A stretch of 64,000 bases of DNA, taken from NCBI GenBank assembly GCA_037783545.1, contig JBBELK010000062.1:1612001-1676000 (forward strand), written 5' to 3'. Position numbers and translations under genes: made by a program. The notes below the pieces were generated by a model. That model was not told the DNA's origin. It ran no database searches and saw only the letters and a program-made list of their open reading frames with translations. Of this stretch, positions 55,356 to 64,000 are shown piece after piece; the stretch's first letter is position 1, and each line of letters begins with the position of its first letter. Source of the DNA: Henricia sp. BOLD:AAB3569. Taxonomy: Eukaryota > Echinodermata > Asteroidea > Spinulosida > Echinasteridae.

Positions 55356-56761
55356 GGGCCGATTTCACAAAACTCTTCCTATCTTAGGATCGATCCTAGG
55401 ATTTAAGAAGAGTTCGAGCAGTAAGATCGGTCTTTGCTAAGACGTGTCCTTTTACAAGACGGGAGCAAATGCTTATTAAATACATTTATCAACGGCTGTA
55501 CCATGTTTGTTAACAGGACCGAATACAACGGTCGTCGGGAAAACGGCACGCACATTACAAATCAAAATGGCCGACTTTGTAGTGTCGTCTGCTTGACGTA
55601 TCGCATTTTGTTGGCAGTTATGAAAGGTACATTTAACGTGAACAAATTCATGTCGATGTACTTCAAGAACCTAGATGTACATGTAGGCCTATCGTTCGGC
55701 TGTACAAATGGCACACTCGCATTTAATATGTGCAGAGCAGTCTGCTTGAGGGAAAAAACATTAAATGTGTATTAGGCGTATTAAAGGAGTGTGACCAGAT
55801 CACTTTTTTTTACCCATAACTCCCCAGGACTTACCTTATGGGTCATGAGATTTTTATATCATAACATCCGTTATATTTTTCTGATTACGAAACTGAAACT
55901 CCCGCGCTTCTAGGCCGCATATTTCCGAGGATATCGTTGAAAATCCACCGATTATTTGTAAACTAATTTTCCAGTATCAACGTTTATCCGCTGAAAGCAT
56001 ACTCGATAGTTTTGTTCAATTTTTTACTGGAAATTGCGAATGTTTTCGGGTTTTTGGGACATGGGAGGTGTGTATGGGAGTTACTCGATAATATTGGTAA
56101 GTTACATCGAAAACTATTTTCCAGAAACTCTGGTCACGCTCCTTTAAGGCCTAATCTAATTTACATAAATGTATCTTTTTTTCGGGAGCATCGCGCGCAC
56201 CACAAGTAACTTTCAGTCTGTGCTCAATCAACAGTAGTATAGCTAGTTAGTACAAATATATTTCGTGGTTTTTATTGTATGGATATATTTTGCAGAAATA
56301 TAAATCCGTGGTTTACACGTGTAAACATCGAGAAACCTATAGCTAGGGCTACACAAGTTATGGCTTCACGTGGATGGACATGATACAAATGCCTCAACTT
56401 TTTCGGTAAGTGCTTTTCTGCGATTTAAATTATGCCTCATTTTCAAGAGAATTTCGCCTATCGCGGCAAAGGAAAATTATGTCTGTATGACCGCCTGCTG
56501 CTGCCGTATGCCGGGCTAGCTTCACGTTCGGCAAGCAGAAGATAATAAGTGCCTTCGGTCACTGCATTTACTCCATGCATTCGTACAGATAAGACGACTC
56601 AAACATCGATCTTAAGTTAGGAAGAGTTGGGCCGTGTTGCCATGGGAAATAGGACGAATTGAACACATCCAAAGTTTTGTGAAATCGGTCCTAGGATTAG
56701 TTCCAAGATAAGACGAGTTACACTTCCTAGGACGAATCTTAGCGCTTTGTGAAATCGGCCC
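55356..56761. mobile_element. 1.4-kb TIR element, GGGCCGATTTCACAAA ends
   Basis: GGGCCGATTTCACAAA at 55356 faces TTTGTGAAATCGGCCC ending at 56761; CTG flanks both sides. Further inner inverted motifs (TCTTCCTATCTTAGG, CCTAGGATT) are present. It is inserted in a repeat whose empty form is at 50340-50380 and 52670-52700. A TTAA-type MITE is nested inside. No transposase was recognised. Confidence 0.77.
55785..56143. mobile_element. 359-bp MITE with TTAA target duplication
   Basis: AGGAGTGTGACCAGA at the left is mirrored by TCTGGTCACGCTCCT at the right, and TTAA flanks both ends (55781-55784 and 56144-56147). TTAA targets are used by piggyBac and Kolobok; the AGG start fits Kolobok better. Related ends occur at 5722, 18370, 33495 and 46034. 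Confidence 0.78.
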
Positions 56762-56764
56762 CTG

Positions 56765-57210
56765 GGTGCCTTTCAGTATTTGGAAGTACATGTCTATATA
56801 CCTTATGCGTAGCGGCCATGATAGAGGGCAGGTTTTCATATTTAAATGATCATGACAAGATCCGTGCATGACGCACTGTGACAATGTGACTGCCCCCTAT
56901 CATGGCCGCTACGCAATGTTTAAGAGGTACAATTTTGTACCCTAAATTAAGAGCTTTCTTCCCTATACATGCTATATGCCCCAGACAATAGCCCAAACTA
57001 AACACAAAATAACTCACAATTGAACACAATTTGGGATATGTCACTTTGTCAGTGTATTCGGACACCGAATGCAATAACTCCACAGTGTGTCCATACTGAA
57101 GGTTAAAAGAAGGAGGAATGAGAAACCCTGACCTAATCTGGCTTTTTATAAAATAAAAAAAACCGGCTAAGGCCACAACAGAGGAAAATCCGCAGAGAGG
57201 AAGGAAAAAA
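56765..57210. other. Gene-free stretch
   Basis: A short inverted pair GCGTAGCGGCCATGATAG (56808-56825) and TATCATGGCCGCTACGC (56899-56915) suggests a small hairpin element of about 110 bp. Otherwise nothing is recognised. Confidence 0.45.
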
Positions 57211-57217
57211 ATACATA

Positions 57218-57470
57218 AGAAACACTTAGCTGGTTAAATTTGAATTGTCGTTGGTTCCCCTCTCTACGCCATTTTGTTTTGGTGGTGTCCTTTATCTTCT
57301 CGGTCAGTGATTTCGTTGTTTTAGTCTGAAGCTCTACCACTTCTGATCTCGTCTGTTTCAACTTTTCGTCGAACGGCGACGCAAAAGCTGATAACATTTC
57401 TTGAATATCAGCTTTGGTAGCTGGCGCGGAAGACGGATCGATGTCACGTACATACATGTATATTAGATGA
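57218..57470 (-). pseudogene. DIRS gag fragment
   Basis: Minus-strand frame: ATKADIQEMLSAFASPFDEK, a helical Thr/Glu/Lys-rich stretch, then TKWRREGNQRQFKFNQ. The RREGNxRQFxFN block corresponds to the FKREG-type signature of DIRS ORF1 seen at 45357-45784. Similarity stops at 57240 just after FNQ, and the rest of the gag is missing. It abuts the TIR element at 57487. Confidence 0.5.
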
Positions 57471-57486
57471 CTAGCGTTGAGACTAA

Positions 57487-58262
57487 AGGAACACACCGGC
57501 TTTGTTGGGCTATTTTGGGCTCGAAATAGACCCATACATTATTCTGAAGCGCCTTCGAGAGTAAATTAGATATATCCGAAAAGACGCCGTCAAATTTGGC
57601 TGTTTTTTAGCACTTTTAAAAAAATCAAGGTCACGTGACTTTTCGGAACCAAATTCTGGTTCCGAAAAGTCACGTGGTCTTGTGAGTTAGTTGTATTTCC
57701 AGCCGTATAAAAGTTTGTTACTAGTGCAGAACTGCACCAAATTCAACTCTGATTTTCCCCCAATATTTATAAGTAATTGACAAACGAGAGACTATTTATA
57801 CAGGTATGAAACAAAGTTAAACAAGTATGAAAATTCGAACATAATTGTTTGTTTCGAGAGTCCGGAGAACGGGAGCGAGCGCGTGCTACGGCAGGCTACT
57901 GTGGAGTGTAGGATATTTGCCCCGCGCAGCACGGCAAATAGCCTGAGTGCACACACACACAGGCTTGTTGCTCCGGTGTACGTTCGTGAAGAAAAAACAT
58001 GATAAACTCCTCAAAAGAACACGGAAATTCCTATTCGGTCGTCTGGGCTGTCCAGTGAAATCGTGAGCAGAAAATTGAAAATATCCTGAGCAGGAGAGGA
58101 GCGAATCGTTTGTGACAAAGTCGTGGGGCTCGCGCGTAGTTGCAACGGCTGGTAAAGCGTATAACCCGTTTGTACGTCTCTTCAGTCTATTTCGGAAAGA
58201 CTTTCAGAATCACATGGGTCTATTTCGAGCCCAAAATAGCCCAACAAAGCCGGGGTGTTCCT
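57487..58262. mobile_element. 776-bp TIR element, TTAA-type flanks
   Basis: AGGAACACACCGGCTTTGTT continues to a roughly 48-bp terminal repeat (GGGCTCGAAATAGACCCAT) mirrored at 58214-58262. Flanks are CTAA and TTAA. Inside, a perfect 20-bp-stem hairpin (57632-57676, TTTCGGAACCA/TGGTTCCGAAA core) is present. No transposase ORF. Confidence 0.78.
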
Positions 58263-58266
58263 TTAA

Positions 58267-58829
58267 CTCACCGCAAAGTTAAAACTACGATGAAAGTTCT
58301 TTACACAGGTTTTAACCGAGAAAACACCGAGAAGAACTTGGTTAAATTGTAAGCAATTTACAGCAGCCTTTTAACACGATATTTAACCAAGTTTATTTTT
58401 TTAACTGAGAAATGTCACTTTTAACCGAGGAGATTTTGTACCTCTCTAAAAACTGTCTACAAATTTTTCATACGTAACAAGAACACATACATGTACTTTG
58501 TGACATTTTTACATACACGTGTATGTTATATTCATGGAAATTTGCACATAGCCTGACAGGGTTTTCAGACGTACGGTATGTCAGAAAGGTACCGGTAGGG
58601 TTCATACCATGCACGGACACCCAGGATTTTCCTTGTTATGACATAAACCATGTAAAAATGTTAATTTGATAATAAAAGCGGAAAATAAGGAGGGAAAAGT
58701 GTCAACAGTTTATTAAGGAAAAACTTAGAATTTTTGGGAGTTGTCCCATCTAGGTTTAGCGCATGGGGTCTTAGAGGGTGTCTGTGCATGGTAATCTTTC
58801 AAATGTTTAAAAATAACAACAAACCAACT
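58267..58829. other. Presumed 5' flank or first intron of the ALDH gene
   Basis: AT-rich, with no coding exon. If the acceptor at 58851 is used, an upstream non-coding exon and promoter must lie here or further left; none is evident. Confidence 0.4.
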
Positions 58830-58851
58830 TGTTTCTTTTTCTGTCCTGCAG
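58830..58851 (+). other. Splice acceptor before the ALDH start exon
   Basis: A pyrimidine tract TTTCTTTTTCTGTCCTGCAG ends at 58851, 51 bp before the ATG at 58903. It implies a 5' UTR intron. This is inferred from the motif only. Confidence 0.6.
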
Positions 58852-58902
58852 TATTTATCTAATGATTACAACTAATAAGCGTAATCAATAAAACGGGCCA
58901 AA

Positions 58903-59072
58903 ATGGCTGAGATCATCCCAATCGAGAACTTCATTGGCGGACAGTTTATTAGCACGGAGTCGCACCTGGACAGCTATGATCCATCAACGGGAGATGTTTG
59001 GGCTAGGATACCAGACAGCGGGGAGGCTGAAATTGAACAGGCAGTACAGGCAGCAAGAGCAGCCTTCCCAGG
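58903..59072 (+). CDS. ALDH8A1: First coding exon of 2-aminomuconic semialdehyde dehydrogenase-like ALDH
   Basis: The ATG sits in AAA ATG GCT. The 57-codon exon reads IENFIGGQFIS, then SYDPSTGDVWARIPDSGEAE, IEQAVQAARAAFPG. The ENFI(D/G)GxF, SYDPSTG(E/D)V and AxxAFP spacing matches the N-terminus of ALDH8A1, the cytosolic NAD-dependent aldehyde dehydrogenase of tryptophan (kynurenine) catabolism that oxidises 2-aminomuconic semialdehyde; other ALDH1-like enzymes differ here. Two donors fit: GG|GTTGGT at 59073 or TTG|GTGTTT at 59077. I prefer the first because the next family residue is a conserved Trp that would then come from exon 2. No further exon is found up to 64000, so intron 1 exceeds 4.9 kb. 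The catalytic Cys and Glu lie outside the window. Confidence 0.82.
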
Positions 59073-59263
59073 GTTGGTGTTTAATTCATGTGTGTGTGTG
59101 ATGGTGTACATGTATAGCCTATAGTTGTACATGTTTTGCACAGGTCTATCAATAAGCCTTTTGCTGGTTAACATTTCCATATAAAAATGGGTCATTCCAA
59201 AAACCTGGGATATGGTGTCCCTGTTACATCGGTGACCTTTTTACTCTATAGCCTTGTATGCAT

Positions 59264-59640
59264 TGGACTTGTTTTTTGGAAGGTTTTACCGAGACGATAG
59301 TAAAATGAAAAGTGGCTAAATCTTACTGCTGTCCGCATTTGGACTTTTTGACACAGTAAAATTTTACCGAGCCTGTGGGAGAGCATGCGCAGTGTCTCTT
59401 CGCAGAATGACCTTCACGGACCGGACGTACCCTTCCAGAGCGCTTTTACCGACTCGCTGTGTTCGCATTGGACTTTTCGTCTTTCCTGGGCAAAAGTCAG
59501 CCAGGAAAAGTAACCGCTGTATTCAGGAAAAGTTCCTGAAAGGAAAATGTCCTGGGCTACCTGTAGTGTCCGCATTGGACTTAAAATGGGAAAAGTAGTA
59601 TACCCATCGTCTCGGTAAGTTTCCCAAAAAAGTACAATAT
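59264..59640. mobile_element. MITE in ALDH intron 1
   Basis: GGACTTGTTTTTTGGAAGG and TTTTACCGAGACGATAG at the left pair with CCATCGTCTCGGTAAG and TTTCCCAAAAAAGTAC at the right. The word CGCATTGGACTT occurs repeatedly inside. The interior shows no ORF of note. Confidence 0.6.
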
Positions 59641-59669
59641 TGTGGACGGGCCTTATATTTTTGGACTTC

Positions 59670-59875
59670 ATATATATTTTATTATTTATTTATTTATATA
59701 CCACATCCAACAGCGGAGGGACCGCCAATTACAGGAATGGGAGCAAGTGTGGTTGAGTGCCTTGCTCAAGGGCACAGGTGACACAACCCGTCACGGCCAG
59801 GAATCGAACCTACATTCTAGTACTAGCACAGGAACTTAAGTTCGACGCACTAGACCGCTCGGCCATAACACCCCA
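59670..59875 (-). repeat. tRNA-Leu-headed SINE with conserved core
   Basis: On the minus strand, TGGCCGAGCGGTCTAGTGCG is a good A box, CTTAAGT an anticodon loop (TAA, Leu) and GGTTCGATTCC the B box. The core TGTGCCCTTGAGCAAGGCAC and a TTTATTTATTTATATA-like AT-rich tail (toward 59680) complete the SINE. It lies in ALDH intron 1, antisense to the gene. Confidence 0.8.
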
Positions 59876-60984
59876 TTAGTCAATAGTGTACTCGGAAATA
59901 CCAGCAGTTGAGCGAGACAAACTAAAACCTCCATTGTTTGTGTCAAAATAGAAAAGCAGCAGTCGACTAAATGGAACTTTGTACAATGCAGATGTGACAT
60001 TCAGTGTTTTTCAACAGGTTTTCCTAAACCACGTGACAATTTAAGTTAGAATCCTCCAAATTTAGATTACAAATTTTTATCTGGATCAAGAACTGTGTGC
60101 TAATGGCAAATTCAACAAGCTTTACTTTTAGGAACTAACCATCATTTTGTCAATTCAAAATTGCTAAACTCGATCAAGACTGAAGATTAAAAAATCATTG
60201 CAGAATAGGCAAACCAACCATATCGTACGACGACATCATTATACATACGACGACTTGCTGCTCACCTATTGGCCATTTTGTGAAAATGGAGAAATGTCAC
60301 ATGGCTGCGTTCAGGTGTACAGTTCTCGCTACTCCAGAGTAATGCATGCGCATTGCACTTGGGTCACATTACGCAAACAGCAAGTCCGCAGTCCACATGC
60401 ACGAATGGCCATCAGTCTATAGATGGCCGGCTCTTGCCATGACTGCACAAAAAACGCTGTTTCACTGCTCACAAGAAACTGAAGAAAAAACAGACCGTAT
60501 CGTGATAATTTTTGATGCCGTCTAAAACAAACCTTAGTGAGGTGTTGTTTCAGTTGAACCAGTTGACACGTTGAGCAAATTCACCAAAAATCCCACCCAT
60601 ATTCCGCCATCTTCGTACAAATCACATGACGCTCGTCAGGAGTAAGAGCACACTCCCCATTTGTCGGGGAGTAGTGAGAGCATACATGTACTCTCAATGA
60701 CCTGAGTGTCGTTAATTATGCCGTTTGCGTGCGCAGGAGTATACTCGTGTTAACACGAGTACACATGGTACCTACTCGCCCGAATGCAGCCAAAGTGTCC
60801 CAATTAAAGGCAGTATACATGATTGGTATCTCGAAATTCAGAAATGTTCACAGATTTATGCCTAACTTACACTAAATAAACATGATGACCGTAGAAAACT
60901 TCCCCTGAAATGGTTTTGTCTGAAGTGTTCTAGTCTTTGAGAAATGAGTGAAACAATTAGTTTTCGTCTCATGAGACAAAAATT
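59876..60984. other. ALDH intron 1, nothing recognised
   Basis: No exon or clear repeat. A short mirrored pair GTATACTCGTGT/ACACGAGTACAC lies near 60739-60762. Confidence 0.4.
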
Positions 60985-61161
60985 TAATTCGCCCCAAAAC
61001 TATTTCGCCCCCAAACTGCTTCGCCCAAGTGCTATTTCGCCCCAAATCACTTCGTCTAATCACTACATCGCCCAAATGCCACTTCGCCCCTCAACCCCTT
61101 CGTGCGCAGGCCGTGGTTCAGGGCGAAATGGTTCAGGGCAAAGTGGTTTTGGGGCGAAATT
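60985..61161. repeat. TTCGCCCC-rich repeat with inverted ends
   Basis: TAATTCGCCCCAAAAC and GTTTTGGGGCGAAATTA face each other. Between them, CTTCGCCC or TTTCGCCCC recurs about eight times. Probably a short MITE with internal repeats. Confidence 0.7.
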
Positions 61162-61563
61162 ACTGCAAACCCTTCTTTGACTGTTTTCTCAACAGTTAGA
61201 CGAAGTACGGAGCTGGTTTTTGCTCAGGTTGGTTTTAATCATGAATATCTTCAATCACACAGGGGGATAAAACTATTTGTAACAGTTTACCAGTCATGTA
61301 CATGTCTACTGTCTTTAAGATCCAAATGGCTGGTGCCCTGAATTCTTTACTTTAAAATGGAGGACAGTCTATAAGTCACATACTACGCTGTTGTTACGTT
61401 GTGCACGCCATTGCCTGGCAATTAACAGTCTAGTTGCTTTATGCCATTCTCCCCTCCAGTGATCAATAGATTCTGTACTTCACACCTACCATGTGCGCCA
61501 CATAGCAAAAAAAAATAGTGGTCAAGTGGACACTAAGTGCGTGTAAAAGGAAGTACATGTATG
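61162..61563. other. ALDH intron 1, nothing recognised
   Basis: No exon or repeat recognised. Confidence 0.4.
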
Positions 61564-61999
61564 TGGGTCTGTCCACAGTAATGGGGTACATTTCTGTAAC
61601 ATTCAAGATCTTAGGTCCCAGTTCACTTCAAATGTCTTAATTTTATCTTTAAATTATCAAGCTAAACTGAGCAAATAACTTGATCACCAAGGAGCAAGAA
61701 AAATAGTCCTACAACATACATTTGTGAAAACCTCGTGCACAAATTTTCCTATTACGCATGTAACAAAGACGGAAAAAAATGTCACAAAATTGTCTGTCCA
61801 CGTTACATGCGTAATAGGAAAATTTGTGCACTTGCTTTTCAAACATTTATTTTGTGGCAGCAATTTGTTACTTTATTGGGCAAAAGTTATCTCCTGAGAA
61901 CAAAACAAGGAATTTCTTTAATTCTGAGATAAACTAAAGACATCTGAAAGGAATTATTGACTTATTTTTCAAATGTACCCCATTACTGTGGACAGACCC
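61564..61999. mobile_element. 436-bp MITE, GGGTCTGTCCACAGTAATGG ends
   Basis: Terminal repeats of about 27 bp (to TACATTTG) are exact or nearly so. An inner pair GTGCACAAATTTTCCTATTA / TAATAGGAAAATTTGTGCAC (61736-61755, 61812-61831) also folds. The ends resemble those of 35389-35790. Confidence 0.83.
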
Positions 62000-62139
62000 A
62001 CGTACATGTATGTACGTATGTATGTCAGTACACCAGACGCTGTTCATGCAAAACACACAAGGCTAATTGTTAAATCTCCCACTTTTCAAGTGACATTCCC
62101 CACCCTTTGGGCAAAATTTAGCCGACAAAATCTCCACTC

Positions 62140-62725
62140 GTAGCATCCTCTTGCAACAGTGCCCCTTTAACGCACTCCCTAACTCCTGCGTACAGTGGCC
62201 CTGTTGAAACAGGCCCCATTTCGCTGTGGAACAAGCGACAGAAATCTTGTCGCCTCTGGTGGACCAATCAGGACGCTTGGCAGTGCATTGCAGCATGATT
62301 GCAGGCATTCAAATGTAACGGGCGCAGATTGTAAACACCGTGCATGCATGTGATACTCGGTAATGCTGCCCGTTGTCCGCGTCGGCGATTGGCTGCTATT
62401 TAAAGTATACTGGGGAATCCATTCCATTACATTCGTCAGCATGCATCCCTGTTATTAATTTGAAAAACTGCGGAGTAAATTAAGATCGTCGTTTGAAAGT
62501 TTGTTAGGAATGGGACAGTTATAAGGAACGGAACCCAATACAATTTCTGGAAAGTATAGAAATCGTTTCTTTTCGGCATAACATGACCGAATTGATTAAA
62601 TTACATCAAAATGACTCGGGCGTGAGTTGGCTCAAGACAACAGCCGGCTCACTCCTCAGATTTGCGTGTATTTCCTCGGGGTATTGTTACGTCGCTTTGC
62701 AGAGTGGAAATTCCCTGAGATCTCA
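62140..62725 (+). repeat. Third copy of the 49450-50060 segment
   Basis: It shares CATCCTCTTGCAACAGTGCC, the CCAAT/TATA-like word (62388-62405), CAGCATGCATCCCTGTTATT and the short ORF. Sequence similarity ends at about 62725 (GAGATCTCA), where the other copies continue differently. Confidence 0.82.
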
Positions 62726-62822
62726 TGATGCACTTGTAGAGGAAAAACATGTGACATGTTACGCTTCCAGGTGCACTGAACATTTTGTTACTCGGTATAC
62801 TTTTATAATTTCCGACCATTAA
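62583..62822 (+). CDS. Short ORF of unknown function, repeat copy 3
   Basis: 79 codons starting MTELIKLHQNDSGVSWLKTT, identical for the first 23 residues to the copies at 49903 and 52238. An indel (GTATTGTTACG against GTATTGCACG) changes the later frame, and the tail runs into non-repeat sequence. No domain is recognised. Listed because the start is shared by three copies behind a promoter-like motif; coding status is doubtful. Confidence 0.22.
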   Translation: MTELIKLHQNDSGVSWLKTTAGSLLRFACISSGYCYVALQSGNSLRSHDALVEEKHVTCYASRCTEHFVTRYTFIISDH

Positions 62823-63495
62823 TGAATATAGAATTGGAGATTTAGGTAGGACAATTAAATATGATGCTTTTCCCAGGGGAAAACTTGTTTTTCTGGGAGA
62901 ATTGTCCAAAAAAGTTGGCCAGTCTCTTTAGTAAATCATCTCAAGTGATGTTTATCAAGTAGAATTTTCCAAGTTTAGAGTTGACCACAGGGTTCTCCAC
63001 TATAGCTGATTTTGTCTGGGTGGACCGCCTGGGCAAAATTATCGGAGAAAGTGTTAGTGCCCGGACAAAAATTCCCGCCGCCCTCTAAAGACACTTCAGA
63101 AGTATATACACCAAACATCATTATCGTTACCATGCATATTGCACCGGCCAACCAATCCACAGCCTTGACAGCTGCATACATCTGTTTTGAACAGTGCCCT
63201 TCGGCAAACAGGGATTATATCACTGGGTTTGGTGACTGTTTGCTACATGAGGGCACTGCTGAAAGCGCCCAGATAAGATGACTACCAGTGGTTACTTTTA
63301 GTGTTGTTTTTGACGTTTATATTGGGACGTTATCATTTTCTAGTAACACTTTTAGCCCCTTAACATTTTAACCCCATTCGCTATCGTGAATTTTGCTGCA
63401 CGCCCCCAATAGTCCAAATACTCGTAAGAAAAATCTTACCGTAAATTCCAAATCAGACATTTAAAAGCACATCATGGAGGTCCTTGTAATCTCAA
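62823..63495. other. ALDH intron 1, nothing recognised
   Basis: Two short overlapping ORFs (62975-63181 minus, 63012-63281 plus) have no recognisable domain. No splice-framed exon resembling ALDH8A1 exon 2 is seen. Confidence 0.4.
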
Positions 63496-64000
63496 GACTT
63501 CTGTACCCTTGTCGTTCTTTTTCCATGATGACTCAAACATGTCAAACATAAAAAAAGGATAAAAGGGAGCAAAATTTGGAGTAAAATCGACAAATCTGGA
63601 ACGGACGGGGGACTTGACTTCGCTACTATATCGCGTCAAAAGGAAAGTAGTCCCACTATAACGCGGATGTATTTTGTTTACATTATGTTAAGCCTAGACT
63701 GGCCCCCTGTCCACATATTTACTTCCCCACGCGTCGTACTTTATGAGCGAGAGCAGCGTAGCGCACATACATGTAGACAGGGGACCAGTTTACATAGTGG
63801 TTACATAGTGTAAACAAAATCCATCCGCGTTAGTAGGACTACATGTACATGTACTTTCCTTTTGATGCGATATACATGTAGTAGCGAAGTCAAGTCCCCC
63901 GTCTGTTCCAGATTTGTCGATTTTACTCCAAATTTTGCTTCCTTATCCTTTTTTGATGTTTGAGTCATCATGGAAAAAGAACGACAAGGGTACAGAAGTC
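63496..64000. repeat. Inverted repeat running to the window edge
   Basis: 63496 onward (GACTTCTGTACCCTTGTCGT, GATTTTACTCCAAATTTTG in complement, GGACTTGACTTCGCTAC) is mirrored by the last 215 bp. The arms are about 210 bp and the spacer about 75 bp, holding diverged CCTGTCCACATATTTAC and GTAGACAGGGGACCAGT. The repeat may continue past 64000. Confidence 0.82.

Noticed and set aside
63012..63281. Second ALDH exon
   Set aside because: The translation lacks the motifs expected after the AFP stretch and has no suitable acceptor in phase.

Overview
This is nuclear DNA from an animal, most likely a marine invertebrate; a deuterostome such as a lancelet, acorn worm or echinoderm is my best guess, but the species cannot be fixed from sequence alone. 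Reasons: one clear protein-coding exon with animal splice signals (the start of an ALDH8A1-like aldehyde dehydrogenase, 58903-59072, with an intron before and after it); tRNA-headed SINEs with a conserved core; CR1/L2-like LINEs; several DIRS-type tyrosine-recombinase retrotransposons; and many hairpin MITEs. There are no bacterial operons, CRISPR arrays or rRNA genes.

Layout. 1-7 kb: a hairpin MITE, then a 5.2-kb unit with roughly 500-bp inverted arms (1694-6875) enclosing a decayed LINE on the minus strand (ORF1 4254-5151, ORF2 2271-3969). 7-22.4 kb: a second LINE on the plus strand breaks off inside its endonuclease at about 7500 and resumes at about 21212. The 13.7 kb between is a block of CCCATATGGG-rich repeats, two head-to-head DIRS gag copies forming a 7.6-kb palindrome (8828-16428), a 321-bp near-perfect palindromic MITE, an exact-looking 693-bp tandem duplication and a third DIRS remnant (18450-20353). 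22.4-29.7 kb: short hairpins, a tRNA-derived SINE piece, a telomere-like stretch, and a truncated Gypsy-like LTR element whose gag carries a 42-bp coding minisatellite. 29.7-33 kb: a 2.7-kb foldback element inserted with a 3-bp target duplication into a third LINE. 33-44 kb: MITEs and TIR elements, some nested, an IS1595/ISXO2-like transposase remnant, a LINE 3' end and a two-exon THAP domain with one frame-breaking base.

44.2-49.4 kb holds the best preserved element: a DIRS retrotransposon with left and right inverted terminal repeats, an internal complementary region, RT, RNase H and a tyrosine recombinase with all catalytic residues visible. It is damaged by a nested 132-bp MITE, an inverted gag fragment and small frameshifts. 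49.6-53.5 kb is a direct duplication of a 2.3-kb unit, with a related third segment at 62.1-62.7 kb. 53.7-58.3 kb is a stack of nested inverted-repeat elements. The last 5 kb is the first coding intron of the ALDH gene, filled with MITEs, a SINE and an inverted repeat that runs to the window edge.

The genes do not form a pathway. The window is a transposon-dense intergenic and intronic region. Its value is in structures that date and order insertions: pre-insertion sites, nested elements and DIRS termini. I found no previously undescribed functional system that I can support.
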